Part shown: piece after piece, positions 34,419 through 47,326 of the stretch
Layout: every line of letters starts with the position of its first letter
How positions within the stretch are numbered: the stretch's first letter is position 1
Origin: Amphiura filiformis
Lineage: Eukaryota; Echinodermata; Ophiuroidea; Amphilepidida; Amphiuridae
Assembly (NCBI RefSeq): GCF_039555335.1
Contig: NC_092629.1
Coordinates: 310,001-374,000, forward strand
Length of the DNA stretch: 64,000 nt
Direction: 5' to 3'
Notes under the pieces: model-generated
Told to the model about the DNA's origin: nothing
Database searches by the model: none
Seen by the model: the letters and a program-made list of their open reading frames with translations, nothing else
Translations under genes and position numbers: made by a program

Positions 34419-35545
34419 GAATTGCGCCCGTTTTTTATTCTGTCAACGGAGGGGGTATGGCTAATTAAGAGTTTTTCTTTTGTTCAAACCAATTCTAAGC
34501 TAAAACTAAATTGGTTTTGACAAAAGAAAAACTCTCTTAATTCGTTAATTACCAAACCTGATGAATTTGTTTCGTGGTATGGGTACTTCAAAGGAGTCAC
34601 GTACCAATATGCATGATTATCAAACGTTCCTTTGATGATAAATTTATAAAATAACACCTTTATTTAGGGAATGGGCTTTAACGGTGAGCTTATGGGCTAT
34701 GGATTTTGTTGAGTGTCATTCATTTGTGGGCAAAATGGATGTGTGATTTGCTATACTTGCAATTACTTATTATTTCTTGGTTATTTCTGCCTTTTGTTTC
34801 ATTATGTTTCTTACATTGTTGTTTCTTGCTGTCTTTTTATTTACAACATAAGATATTTCTCGTTTTGGAATAAATGGTAACCCTGAAAAGGGCTGCTTGG
34901 TTTGTCTTTGGTTCTTCTGAAGTGAGTTTACTGTGCTGCTCTGCTATCTACCTGGTTCCCTCCTTATCGAATAGGCCTACAGATTTCAGCCTTGGTCCTC
35001 ATTGCATCAATTGCGCTGTGTACCTTCCCGCCGGATACTTGCGAATGCACTTGGCGAAGATCTTGGAGACTAGCTGGTGGTTTATTACACTATTGAATGC
35101 GTTCTGAAGCCTTATATTATTATCTTTCCATGTCACTAAGCGTGTGTTTTATGTTAATCTTTCATGTAGCCATACTTCATCCGTGGACAGAGTGAAAAAC
35201 GTGTACATTTCTTTAAAAGGGCATATCTTCCAAAGCCGATTGAAATAATTGTTTTGGTTTATTAATCATGTTAAAGCTAAATCATGTTGGCTTTCCTCAA
35301 CGCAAACTTTTAGACTAGAATCCAGTGAAGCCAACATGTTAAAGGTTTCTTTACATACCAAATATATTTGGTGAACTTTTCAGAAATAGGAGAAGAGAGG
35401 GCGCAATGAAGGTGTTTTTTGCGGGGGGGTGCACACCCTGTAGAAACATACACGGGATCATTGGATTAGACGGATTCAAAGCGTATATATGCTAATTCTG
35501 TTTGATAATAAAACCCATTGCATTAAGTGTAATGTTGTATAATAC
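34419..35545. other. Unassigned, with a histone-type stem-loop
   Basis: An imperfect inverted pair surrounds 34472-34530 (AAGAGTTTTTCTTTTGT and ACAAAAGAAAAACTC). A second inverted pair TAAATCATGTTGGCTTCCTC/GAAGCCAACATG spans 35277-35338. The GC-richer part 34870-35105 is discussed with the stem-loop at 34879. Confidence 0.4.
34879..34894 (-). promoter_or_regulatory. Histone-type 3' stem-loop, possible histone pseudogene end
   Basis: Minus strand reads AGCCCT-TTTC-AGGGTT: six pairs (one G-U) and the canonical TTTC loop, followed by ACCA as in histone mRNAs. Upstream on the same strand (about 34950-35105) the sequence is GC-richer than its surroundings. It translates to fragments such as GGKVHSAIDAMRTKAEI that only faintly recall a histone-fold C-terminus, with stops. 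I cannot name the histone, and a relic is the most I can support. Confidence 0.35.
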
Positions 35546-35577
35546 TCTTTCTTCTTCTTTTTCTTCTTCTTCTTCTT
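35546..35577. repeat. (CTT)n microsatellite
   Basis: TCTTCTTCTTTTTCTTCTTC-type tract immediately left of the first satellite monomer, so it marks the left border of the satellite array. Confidence 0.9.
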
Positions 35578-35643
35578 CATCAGCCATACCGTAAACCAAC
35601 AGCTCAAAGAACACACCAAGAATGTCTGATTCAGTATCTCTAC
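35578..35643 (+). repeat. 90-bp satellite, leftmost partial monomer
   Basis: CATCAGCCATACCGTAAACC, then AACACACCAAGAATGTCTGA, then TTCAGTATCTCTAC matches the array monomer. It is cut at CTCTAC by the LINE at 35644-37587, and the array resumes on the far side at the same motif. Confidence 0.9.
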
Positions 35644-37587
35644 ATACATATACATACATACATATACATATTTTATTTATTTTTTCCATCATATCAAAAT
35701 ACATGCAAGCAAATTTAACAAAACGGCAAAATAGAATTTAAAAAAAAAAAAAAAAAGATGGCGGAGATGTAACAAAAGGCAAAAGCCTGAATTGAGCGTT
35801 ACACCACCTTAAAAGAAATATTAGGCTAATTAATATAATACTAGAATTACAGAAATTAAGAATTACACTCAAATACAGATACATACATTTACACACACAC
35901 AAAAACAGATGTCTCAAGCAACAAAAAGCAAGGTAATGTAGGAAAATAACTCGCAAAAATAAATCATTTGATCAATAAGTCAGAATTACGGATGTGATAA
36001 GAAAAATAGTTTCAACAAATCCTAAACCAATTATATACATGTACCAAATACTGATACATAATTTACAACAAAGATATATTATATGCTTAGATTTTTCTCC
36101 ATGACAAAAGACGACAAACGCTTTTTAAAAGAATTTAAATTTCGAGCCGCTTTAATATCATGGGGGAACGAGTTCCAAAGTTTCGGTCCTAAAGTTAATA
36201 CAGATTTAATTGTGTGTATTTCGAGTCTGTAATCAGTCTTGTTTCTCGTATCATATTTGTGAATACTTTCCAATTCTGTAAATAAATTATCAAATGATTG
36301 AGGAAGTAAACCAGTTTTATACTTATACATAAATATACCCAGTTCTTTGTTGTACAATTCGAAAATATTTAAGGTATTGTAGTTTTCAAACAAAGGCTTT
36401 GTATGGCATAGATAAGAGCTATTAGAAATGATTCTTAAAGCCCTTTTTTGAAGTTTAAAAATTTTCACAAGGTACTCTTTGCTGGCATTACCCCATAACA
36501 ATATTCCATAGGTCATATAAGGCAAAATTAGGGAGCAGTACAGTTGATACAATGATTGTTTTGGTAAGAAGTGCTTAACTTTATTTAAGACACCTATATT
36601 TCTCGAACACACCTTATAAATTTCATTTATCTGTGATTTCCACGTCAAATTCTCATCAATTGTTATACCTAAGAATTTTGCAGTAGAAACACGAGTTAAT
36701 TTACAACCATCTAAGTGAATATCAGCATTTATTTGAGCGTGTTTTTTTTCGATATGCTGTTCCTATAAGCATGAGGTTTGTTTTTGATGCATTGAGTGAT
36801 AATTTATTGCATTTGAACCAATTGCATACTTCTTTTAACTCACAGTTCATTGTATCATAAAGCACATTTACATCACGATCAGTATGAAATACAGTTGTGT
36901 CGTCAGCAAATAAAATAAATGATAATAATTTGGATGTAAAACAAATATCATTCATATAAATTATGAAAAGTAATGGCCCCAGTATTGAACCCTGGGGCAC
37001 ACCACAAATTACATTTTCATTAGATGACACAACATTATTATACGATACATATTGTTTCCTATTAGAGATAATTTGAAAACCAATTGTGTGATACGCCACG
37101 AAAACCATAGTGATACAGCTTACTGAGTAATATATCGTGGTCTATGGTATCGAAGGCTTTCGATAGATCCATAAAAATACCTAGTGTATACATATCATTA
37201 TCTATAGCCTCACTTATGTCTTTTACAAAATCCAGAACAGCCATATATGTAGCATGCTTGTTTCGAAAACCATATTGTTTTTTGTACAGGATGTTATTTT
37301 TGGTCAAAAAATCATAACATCTATTGTGCATAATACGTTCCAAAATTTTGGAAAAACACGGTAACACAGAAACAGGCCTGTAATTACCAAATATTTCAGG
37401 GTTGTCCTTTTTGTAAATGGGCACAACTTTAGCTATCTTTAAATCGTTTGGAACAACTCCACTACCAAGAGATTGGTTAAAAAGTATTTTTAGGGGGTAG
37501 GAAATTTCATTTGCTATTTGTTTTACAATATCAGATTTTATATTATCATGACCCGGACTCTTTTTGCTTCCAAGTTTACCTATTTTA
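35644..37587 (-). mobile_element. 5'-truncated LINE inserted in the satellite array
   Basis: A minus-strand non-LTR element flanked by satellite on both sides. CTCTAC occurs at both junctions (35638-35643 and 37588-37593), a possible 6-bp target duplication. The 3' end (low coordinate) has a T/A-rich region, a GGCTTTTGCC-like hairpin and an ATATGTATGTA-type tail. The 5' end is cut just upstream of the RT. The ORF is frameshifted. The insertion dates after the satellite was established here. Confidence 0.85.
36079..37580 (-). pseudogene. LINE reverse transcriptase remnant (CR1/L2/jockey-like)
   Basis: Reading minus: KSPGHDNIKSDIVKQI, KIAKVVPIYKKDNPE, YRPVSVLPCFSKILERI, GIFMDLSKAFDTIDHDIL, then after a frameshift near 37080 GVPQGSILGPLLFIIYMNDI and LSFILFADDTTVFH (catalytic A-D-D), LSLNASKTNLMLIG. 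After another break near 36700 comes YCSLILPYMTYGILLWGNAS and LQKRALRIISNSSYL. The C-terminal thumb segment LPYMTYGILLWGN and KLWNSFPHDIK are typical of CR1/L2/jockey-type elements. The endonuclease is absent. The frame is broken, so it is not functional. Confidence 0.85.
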
Positions 37588-40080
37588 CTCTACGCGCAAA
37601 GGAAAACACAAAGGACATCAGCCATACCGTAAACCAATAGCTTAAAGAACACACCCAAAAAGTGCCCGATTCAGTAGCTCTACGCGTAAAGGAAGACACA
37701 AAGGACATCAGGTATACTGTAGTCCAACAGTTTAAAGAACACACCCAGAAAGTGTCTGATTCAGTACCTCTACGCTTAAAGGAAGACATGAAGGACATCA
37801 GCCATACCGTAGTCCAACAGCTTAAAGAACACACCCAGAAAGTGTCTGATTCAGTAGCTCTACACGTAAAAAGACATGAAGGACATCAGCCATACCGTAA
37901 ACCAACAGCTTAAAGAACACACCCAGAAAGTGCCTGATTCAATATCTCTACACGTAAAGGAAGGCATGAAGGACATCAGCCATACTGTAGACCAACAGCT
38001 TAAAGAACACACCCAGAAAGTGCCTGATTCAATATCTCTACACGTAAAGGAAGACATGAAGGACATCAGCCATACTGTAGACCAACAGCTTAAAGAACAC
38101 ACCCAGAAAGTGTCTGATTCAATATCTCTACACGTAAAGGAAGACATGAAGGACATCAGCCATACTGTAGACCAACAGCTTAAAGAACACACCCAGAAAG
38201 TGCCTGATTCAATATCTCTACACGTAAAGGAAGACATGAAGGATATCAGCCATACTGTAGACCAACAGCTTAAAGAACACACCCAGAAAGTGCCTGATTC
38301 AATATCTCTACACGTAAAGGAAGACATGAAGGACATCAGCCATACCATAGACCAGTTTCAAGAACACACCCAGAAAGTGTCTGATTCAGTATCTCTACAC
38401 GTAAAGGAAGACATGAAGGATATCAGCCATACTGTAGACCAACAGCTTAAAGAACACACCCAGAAAGTGCCTGATTCAGTATCTCTACACGTAAAGGAAG
38501 ACATGAAGGACATCAGCCATACCGTAGACCAACAGCTTAAAGAACACACCCAGAAAGTGCCTGATTCAATATCTCTACACGTAAAGGGAGATATGAAGGA
38601 CATCAGCCATACCATAGACCAACAGTTTAAAGAACACATCCAGAAAGTGTCTGATTCAGTATCTCTACGCATAAATGAAGACACGAAGGACATCAGCCAT
38701 ACTGTAGACCAACAGCTTAAAAAACACACCCAGAAAGTGCCTGATTCAATATCTCTACACGTAAAGGAAGACATGAAGGATATCAGCCATATCGTAAACC
38801 AACAGTTTAAAGAACACACCCAGAAAGTGTCTGATTCAGTAGCTCTACACGTAAAGGAAGGCATGAAGGATATCAGCCATACCGTAGACCAACAGCTTAA
38901 AGAACACACCCAGAAAGTGCCTGATTCAATATCTCTACACGTAAAGGAAGACATGAAGGATATCAGCCATACCGTAAACCAACAGCTTAAAGAACACACC
39001 CAGAAAGTGCCTGATTCAATATCTCTACGCGTAAAGGAAGACATGAAGGACATCAACCATACCGTAGACCAACAGCTTAAAGAACGCACCCAGAAAGTGT
39101 CTGATTCAGTACCTCTACGCTTAAAGGAAGACACAAAGGACATCAGCCATACCGTACACCAACAGCTTAAAGAACACACCCAGAAAGTGTCTGATTCAGT
39201 ACCTCTACGCTTAAAGGAAGACATGAAGGACATCAACCATACTGTAGACCAACAGCTTAAAGAACACACCCAGAAAGTGCCTGATTCAATATCTCTACGC
39301 GTAAAGGAAGACATGAAGGATATCAGCCATACTGTAGACCAACAGCTTAAAGAACACACCCAGAAAGTGTCTGATTCAGTAGCTCTACACGTAAAGGAAG
39401 ACATGAAGGACATCAGCCATACCGTAGACCAACAGCTTAAAGAACGCACCCAGAAAGTGCCTGATTCAGTACCTCTACGCTTAAAGGAAGACATGAAGGA
39501 CATCAGCCATACTGTAGACCAACAGCTTAAAGAACACACCCAGAAAGTGCCTGATTCAGTATCTCTACACGTAAAGGAAGACATGAAGGACATCAGCCAT
39601 ACCGTAGACCAACAGCTTAAAGAACACACCCAGAAAGTGCCTGATTCAGTACCTCTACGCTTAAAGGAAGACATGAAGGACATCAACCATACTGTAGACC
39701 AACAGCTTAAAGAACGCACCCAGAAAGTGCCTGATTCAGTACCTCTACGCTTAAAGGAAGACATGAAGGACATCAGCCATACTGTAGACCAACAGCTTAA
39801 AGAACACACCCAGAAAGTGCCTGATTCAGTATCTCTACACGTAAAGGAAGACATGAAGGACATCAGCCATACTGTAGACCAACAGCTTAAAGAACACACC
39901 CAGAAAGTGTCTGATTCAGTACCTCTACGCGTAAAGGAAGACATGAAGGACATGCAGCCATACCGTAGACCAACAGCTCAGAGAACACACCCAGAAAGTG
40001 CCCGATTCAGTATCTCTACACGTAAAGGAAGACATGAAGGACATCAGCCATACCGTAGACCAACAGCTTAAAGAACACAC

Positions 40081-40620
40081 CCAGAAAGTGTCTGATTCAG
40101 TACCTCTACGCTTAAAGGAAGACACGAAGGACATCAGCCATACTGTAGACCAACAGCTTAAAGAACACACCCAGAAAGTGCCTGATTCAGTATCTCTACA
40201 CGTAAAGGAAGACATGAAGGACATCAACCATACTGTAGACCAACAGCTTAAAGAACACACCCAGAAAGTGTCTGATTCAGTACCTCTACGCTTAAAGGAA
40301 GACACGAAGGACATCAGCCATACTGTAGACCAACAGCTTAAAGAACACACCCAGAAAGTGCCTGATTCAGTATCTCTACACGTAAAGGAAGACATGAAGG
40401 ACATCAACCATACTGTAGACCAACAGCTTAAAGAACACACCCAGAAAGTGTCTGATTCAGTACCTCTACGCTTAAAGGAAGACACGAAGGACATCAACCA
40501 TACTGTAGACCAACAGCTTAAAGAACACACCCAGAAAGTGCCTGATTCAGTATCTCTACACGTAAAGGAAGACATGAAGGACATCAGCCATACTGTAGAC
40601 CAACAGCTTAAAGAACACAC
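40081..40620 (+). repeat. Dimeric (180-bp) higher-order repeat
   Basis: Two monomer types alternate: one with CCTCTACGCTTAAAG and GACACG, the other with TCTCTACACGTAAAG and GACATG. They give a 180-bp period for three full copies and part of a fourth. Confidence 0.85.
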
Positions 40621-42296
40621 CCAGAAAGTGTCTGATTCAGTACCTCTACGCTTAAAGGAAGACACGAAGGACATCAGCCATACTGTAGACCAACAGTTTA
40701 AAGAACACACCCAGAAAGTGCCTGATTCAGTACCTCTACGCTTAAAGGGAGACATGAAGGACATCAGCCATACCGTAGACCAACAGCTTAAAGAACACAC
40801 CCAGAAAGTGTCTGATTCAGTATCTCTACGCGGAAAGGAAGACATGGAGGACATCAGCCATACCGTAGACCAATAGCTTAAAGAACACACCCAGAAAGTG
40901 CCTGATTCAGTACCTCTACGCTTAAAGGAAGACATGAAGGACATCAGCCATACCGTAGTCCAACAGCTTAAAGAACACACCCAGAAAGTGCCTGATTCAG
41001 TATCTCTACGCTTAAAGGAAGACACGAAGGACATCAGCCATACTGTAGACCAACAGCTTAAAGAACGCACCCAGAAAGTGCCTGATTCAGTACCTCTACA
41101 CGTAAAGGAAGACACGAAGGACATCAACCATACTGTAGACCAACAGCTTAAAGAACGCACCCAGAAAGTGCCTGATTCAATATCTCTACACGTAAAGGAA
41201 GACATGAAGGACATCAGCCATACTGTAGACCAACAGCTTAAAGAACGCACCCAGAAAGTGCCTGATTCAGTACCTCTACACGTAAAGGAAGACACGAAGG
41301 ACATCAACCATACTGTAGACCAACAGCTTAAAGAACGCACCCAGAAAGTGCCTGATTCAATATCTCTACACGTAAAGGAAGACATGAAGGACATCAGCCA
41401 TACTGTAGACCAACAGTTTAAAGAACGCACCCAGAAAGTGTCTGATTCAGTACCTCTACGCTTAAAGGAAGACACGAAGGACATCAGCCATACTGTAGAC
41501 CAACAGCTTAAAGAACACACCCAGAAAGTGCCTGATTCAGTATCTCTACGCGTAAAGGAAGACATGAAGGACATCAGCCATACCGTAGTCCAACAGCTTA
41601 AAGAACACACCCAGAAAGTGCCTGATTCAGTACCTCTACGCTTAAAGGAAGACATGAAGGACATCAGCCATACCGTAGTCCAACAGCTTAAAGAACACAC
41701 CCAGAAAGTGCCTGATTCAGTATCTCTACGCTTAAAGGAAGACATGAAGGACATCAGCCATACCGTAGTCCAACAGCTTAAAGAACACACCCAGAAAGTG
41801 TCTGATTCAGTACCTCTACGCTTAAAGGAAGACATGAAGGACATCAGCCATACCGTAAACCAACAGCTCAGAGAACACACCCAGAAAGTGTCTGATTCAG
41901 TATCTCTACGCGGAAAGGAAGACATGAAGGACATCAGCCATGCCGTAGTCCAACAGTTTAAAGGACGCACCCAGAAAGTGCCTGATTCAGTACCTCTACG
42001 CTTAAAGGAAGACATGAAGGACATCAACCATGCCGTAGTCCAACAGTTTAAAGAACACACCCAGAAAGTGTCTGATTCAGTATCTCTACGCTTAAAGGAA
42101 GACATGAAGGACATCAGCCATACCGTAGTCCAACAGCTTAAAGAACACACCCAGAAAGTGCCTGATTCAGTATCTCTACGCTTAAAGGAAGACATGAAGG
42201 ACATCAGCCATGAAGACATGAAGGACATCAGCCATACTGTAGACCAACAGCTTAAAGAACACACCCAGAAAGTGTCTGATTCAGTACCTCTACGCA

Positions 42297-44806
42297 TAAA
42301 GGAAGACATGAAGGACATCAGCCATACCGTAGTCCAACAGCTTAAAGAACACACCCAGAAAGTGCCTGATTCAGTATCTCTACGCTTAAAGGAAGACATG
42401 AAGGACATCAGCCATACCGTAGTCCAACAGCTTAAAGAACACACCCAGAAAGTGTCTGATTCAGTACCTCTACGCTTAAAGGAAGACATGAAGGACATCA
42501 GCCATACCGTAAACCAACAGCTCAGAGAACACACCCAGAAAGTGTCTGATTCAGTATCTCTACGCGGAAAGGAAGACATGAAGGACATCAGCCATGCCGT
42601 AGTCCAACAGTTTAAAGGACGCACCCAGAAAGTGCCTGATTCAGTACCTCTACGCTTAAAGGAAGACATGAAGGACATCAACCATGCCGTAGTCCAACAG
42701 TTTAAAGAACACACCCAGAAAGTGTCTGATTCAGTATCTCTACGCTTAAAGGAAGACATGAAGGACATCAGCCATACCGTAGTCCAACAGCTTAAAGAAC
42801 ACACCCAGAAAGTGCCTGATTCAGTATCTCTACGCTTAAAGGAAGACATGAAGGACATCAGCCATACCGTAGTCCAACAGCTTAAAGAACACACCCAGAA
42901 AGTGCCTGATTCAGTACCTCTACGCTTAAAGGAAGACATGAAGGACATCAGCCATACCGTAGACCAACAGTTTAAAGAACGCACCCAGAAAGTGTCTGAT
43001 TCAGTACCTCTACGCTTAAAGGAAGACATGAAGGACATCAACCATACTGTAGACCAACAGCTTAAAGAACGCACCCAGAAAGTGCCTGATTCAGTATCTC
43101 TACACGTAAAGGAAGACATGAAGGACATCAGCCATACTGTAGACCAACAGCTTAAAGAACACACCCAGAAAGTGTCTGATTCAGTACCTCTACGCATAAA
43201 GGAAGACATGAAGGACATCAGCCATACCGTAGACCAACAGCTTAAAGAACACACCCAGAAAGTGTCTGATTCAGTAGCTCTACACGTAAAGGAAGACATG
43301 AAGGACATCAGCCATACCGTAAACCAACAGCTTAAAGAACACACCCAGAAAGTGTCTGATTCAGTATCTCTACGCTTAAAGGAAGACATGAAGGACATCA
43401 GCCATACCGTAAACCAACAGCTTAAAGAACGCACCCAGAAAGTGTCTGATTCAGTACCTCTACGCTTAAAGGAAGACATGAAGGACATCAGCCATACCGT
43501 ACACCAACAGCTTAAAGAACACACCCAGAAAGTGTCTGATTCAGTACCTCTACGCTTAAAGGAAGACACGAAGGACATCAACCATACTGTAGACCAACAG
43601 CTTAAAGAACACACCCAGAAAGTGCCTGATTCAATATCTCTACACGTAAAGGAAGACATGAAGGACATCAGCCATACTGTAGACCAACAGCTTAAAGAAC
43701 ACACCCAGAAAGTGTCTGATTCAGTACCTCTACGCTTAAAGGAAGACATGAAGGACATCAGCCATACCGTAAACCAACAGCTTAAAGAACACACCCAGAA
43801 AGTGTCTGATTCAGTACCTCTACGCTTAAAGGAAGACATGAAGGACATCAGCCATACCGTAAACCAACAGCTTAAAGAACACACCCAGAAAGTGTCTGAT
43901 TCAGTATCTCTACGCTTAAAGGAAGACATGAAGGACATCAGCCATACCGTAAACCAACAGCTTAAAGAACGCACCCAGAAAGTGTCTGATTCAGTACCTC
44001 TACGCTTAAAGGAAGACATGAAGGACATCAGCCATACCGTAGACCAACAGCTTAAAGAACACACCCAGAAAGTGTCTGATTCAGTACCTCTACGCTTAAA
44101 GGAAGACATGAAGGACATCAGCCATACCGTAGACCAACAGTTTAAAGAACGCACCCAGAAAGTGCCTGATTCAGTATCTCTACACGTAAAGGAAGACATG
44201 AAGGACATCAGCCATACTGTAGACCAACAGCTTAAAGAACGCACCCAGAAAGTGCCTGATTCAGTACCTCTACACGTAAAGGAAGACACGAAGGACATCA
44301 ACCATACTGTAGACCAACAGCTTAAAGAACGCACCCAGAAAGTGCCTGATTCAATATCTCTACACGTAAAGGAAGACATGAAGGACATCAGCCATACTGT
44401 AGACCAACAGCTTAAAGAACGCACCCAGAAAGTGCCTGATTCAGTACCTCTACACGTAAAGGAAGACACGAAGGACATCAACCATACTGTAGACCAACAG
44501 CTTAAAGAACGCACCCAGAAAGTGCCTGATTCAATATCTCTACACGTAAAGGAAGACCTGAAGGACATCAGCCATACTGTAGACCAACAGTTTAAAGAAC
44601 GCACCCAGAAAGTGTCTGATTCAGTACCTCTACGCTTAAAGGAAGACACGAAGGACATCAGCCATACTGTAGACCAACAGCTTAAAGAACACACCCAGAA
44701 AGTGCCTGATTCAGTATCTCTACGCGTAAAGGAAGACATGAAGGACATCAGCCATACCGTAGTCCAACAGCTTAAAGAACACACCCAGAAAGTGCCTGAT
44801 TCAGTA
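42297..44806 (+). repeat. 28-monomer higher-order block, copy 1
   Basis: This 2.51-kb stretch equals 44817-47326 at an offset of 2,520 bp (28 x 90). By eye only two bases differ (44558 versus 47078, and 42437 versus 44957). A shorter match to the same series lies at about 41031-42208. Confidence 0.92.
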
Positions 44807-44816
44807 CCTCTACGCT

Positions 44817-47326
44817 TAAAGGAAGACATGAAGGACATCAGCCATACCGTAGTCCAACAGCTTAAAGAACACACCCAGAAAGTGCCTGATTCAGTATCTC
44901 TACGCTTAAAGGAAGACATGAAGGACATCAGCCATACCGTAGTCCAACAGCTTAAAAAACACACCCAGAAAGTGTCTGATTCAGTACCTCTACGCTTAAA
45001 GGAAGACATGAAGGACATCAGCCATACCGTAAACCAACAGCTCAGAGAACACACCCAGAAAGTGTCTGATTCAGTATCTCTACGCGGAAAGGAAGACATG
45101 AAGGACATCAGCCATGCCGTAGTCCAACAGTTTAAAGGACGCACCCAGAAAGTGCCTGATTCAGTACCTCTACGCTTAAAGGAAGACATGAAGGACATCA
45201 ACCATGCCGTAGTCCAACAGTTTAAAGAACACACCCAGAAAGTGTCTGATTCAGTATCTCTACGCTTAAAGGAAGACATGAAGGACATCAGCCATACCGT
45301 AGTCCAACAGCTTAAAGAACACACCCAGAAAGTGCCTGATTCAGTATCTCTACGCTTAAAGGAAGACATGAAGGACATCAGCCATACCGTAGTCCAACAG
45401 CTTAAAGAACACACCCAGAAAGTGCCTGATTCAGTACCTCTACGCTTAAAGGAAGACATGAAGGACATCAGCCATACCGTAGACCAACAGTTTAAAGAAC
45501 GCACCCAGAAAGTGTCTGATTCAGTACCTCTACGCTTAAAGGAAGACATGAAGGACATCAACCATACTGTAGACCAACAGCTTAAAGAACGCACCCAGAA
45601 AGTGCCTGATTCAGTATCTCTACACGTAAAGGAAGACATGAAGGACATCAGCCATACTGTAGACCAACAGCTTAAAGAACACACCCAGAAAGTGTCTGAT
45701 TCAGTACCTCTACGCATAAAGGAAGACATGAAGGACATCAGCCATACCGTAGACCAACAGCTTAAAGAACACACCCAGAAAGTGTCTGATTCAGTAGCTC
45801 TACACGTAAAGGAAGACATGAAGGACATCAGCCATACCGTAAACCAACAGCTTAAAGAACACACCCAGAAAGTGTCTGATTCAGTATCTCTACGCTTAAA
45901 GGAAGACATGAAGGACATCAGCCATACCGTAAACCAACAGCTTAAAGAACGCACCCAGAAAGTGTCTGATTCAGTACCTCTACGCTTAAAGGAAGACATG
46001 AAGGACATCAGCCATACCGTACACCAACAGCTTAAAGAACACACCCAGAAAGTGTCTGATTCAGTACCTCTACGCTTAAAGGAAGACACGAAGGACATCA
46101 ACCATACTGTAGACCAACAGCTTAAAGAACACACCCAGAAAGTGCCTGATTCAATATCTCTACACGTAAAGGAAGACATGAAGGACATCAGCCATACTGT
46201 AGACCAACAGCTTAAAGAACACACCCAGAAAGTGTCTGATTCAGTACCTCTACGCTTAAAGGAAGACATGAAGGACATCAGCCATACCGTAAACCAACAG
46301 CTTAAAGAACACACCCAGAAAGTGTCTGATTCAGTACCTCTACGCTTAAAGGAAGACATGAAGGACATCAGCCATACCGTAAACCAACAGCTTAAAGAAC
46401 ACACCCAGAAAGTGTCTGATTCAGTATCTCTACGCTTAAAGGAAGACATGAAGGACATCAGCCATACCGTAAACCAACAGCTTAAAGAACGCACCCAGAA
46501 AGTGTCTGATTCAGTACCTCTACGCTTAAAGGAAGACATGAAGGACATCAGCCATACCGTAGACCAACAGCTTAAAGAACACACCCAGAAAGTGTCTGAT
46601 TCAGTACCTCTACGCTTAAAGGAAGACATGAAGGACATCAGCCATACCGTAGACCAACAGTTTAAAGAACGCACCCAGAAAGTGCCTGATTCAGTATCTC
46701 TACACGTAAAGGAAGACATGAAGGACATCAGCCATACTGTAGACCAACAGCTTAAAGAACGCACCCAGAAAGTGCCTGATTCAGTACCTCTACACGTAAA
46801 GGAAGACACGAAGGACATCAACCATACTGTAGACCAACAGCTTAAAGAACGCACCCAGAAAGTGCCTGATTCAATATCTCTACACGTAAAGGAAGACATG
46901 AAGGACATCAGCCATACTGTAGACCAACAGCTTAAAGAACGCACCCAGAAAGTGCCTGATTCAGTACCTCTACACGTAAAGGAAGACACGAAGGACATCA
47001 ACCATACTGTAGACCAACAGCTTAAAGAACGCACCCAGAAAGTGCCTGATTCAATATCTCTACACGTAAAGGAAGACATGAAGGACATCAGCCATACTGT
47101 AGACCAACAGTTTAAAGAACGCACCCAGAAAGTGTCTGATTCAGTACCTCTACGCTTAAAGGAAGACACGAAGGACATCAGCCATACTGTAGACCAACAG
47201 CTTAAAGAACACACCCAGAAAGTGCCTGATTCAGTATCTCTACGCGTAAAGGAAGACATGAAGGACATCAGCCATACCGTAGTCCAACAGCTTAAAGAAC
47301 ACACCCAGAAAGTGCCTGATTCAGTA
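44817..47326 (+). repeat. 28-monomer higher-order block, copy 2
   Basis: Second copy of the 2.51-kb block. After 47327 the series resembles a point 22 monomers back (around 45347), indicating a further unequal exchange. Confidence 0.92.

Noticed and set aside
34874..35107. Plus-strand 77-residue frame resembling a histone H2A segment (VYLPAG...AKILE)
   Set aside because: Similarity is short, needs a gap, and conflicts in strand with the adjacent histone-type stem-loop. Not enough to call.
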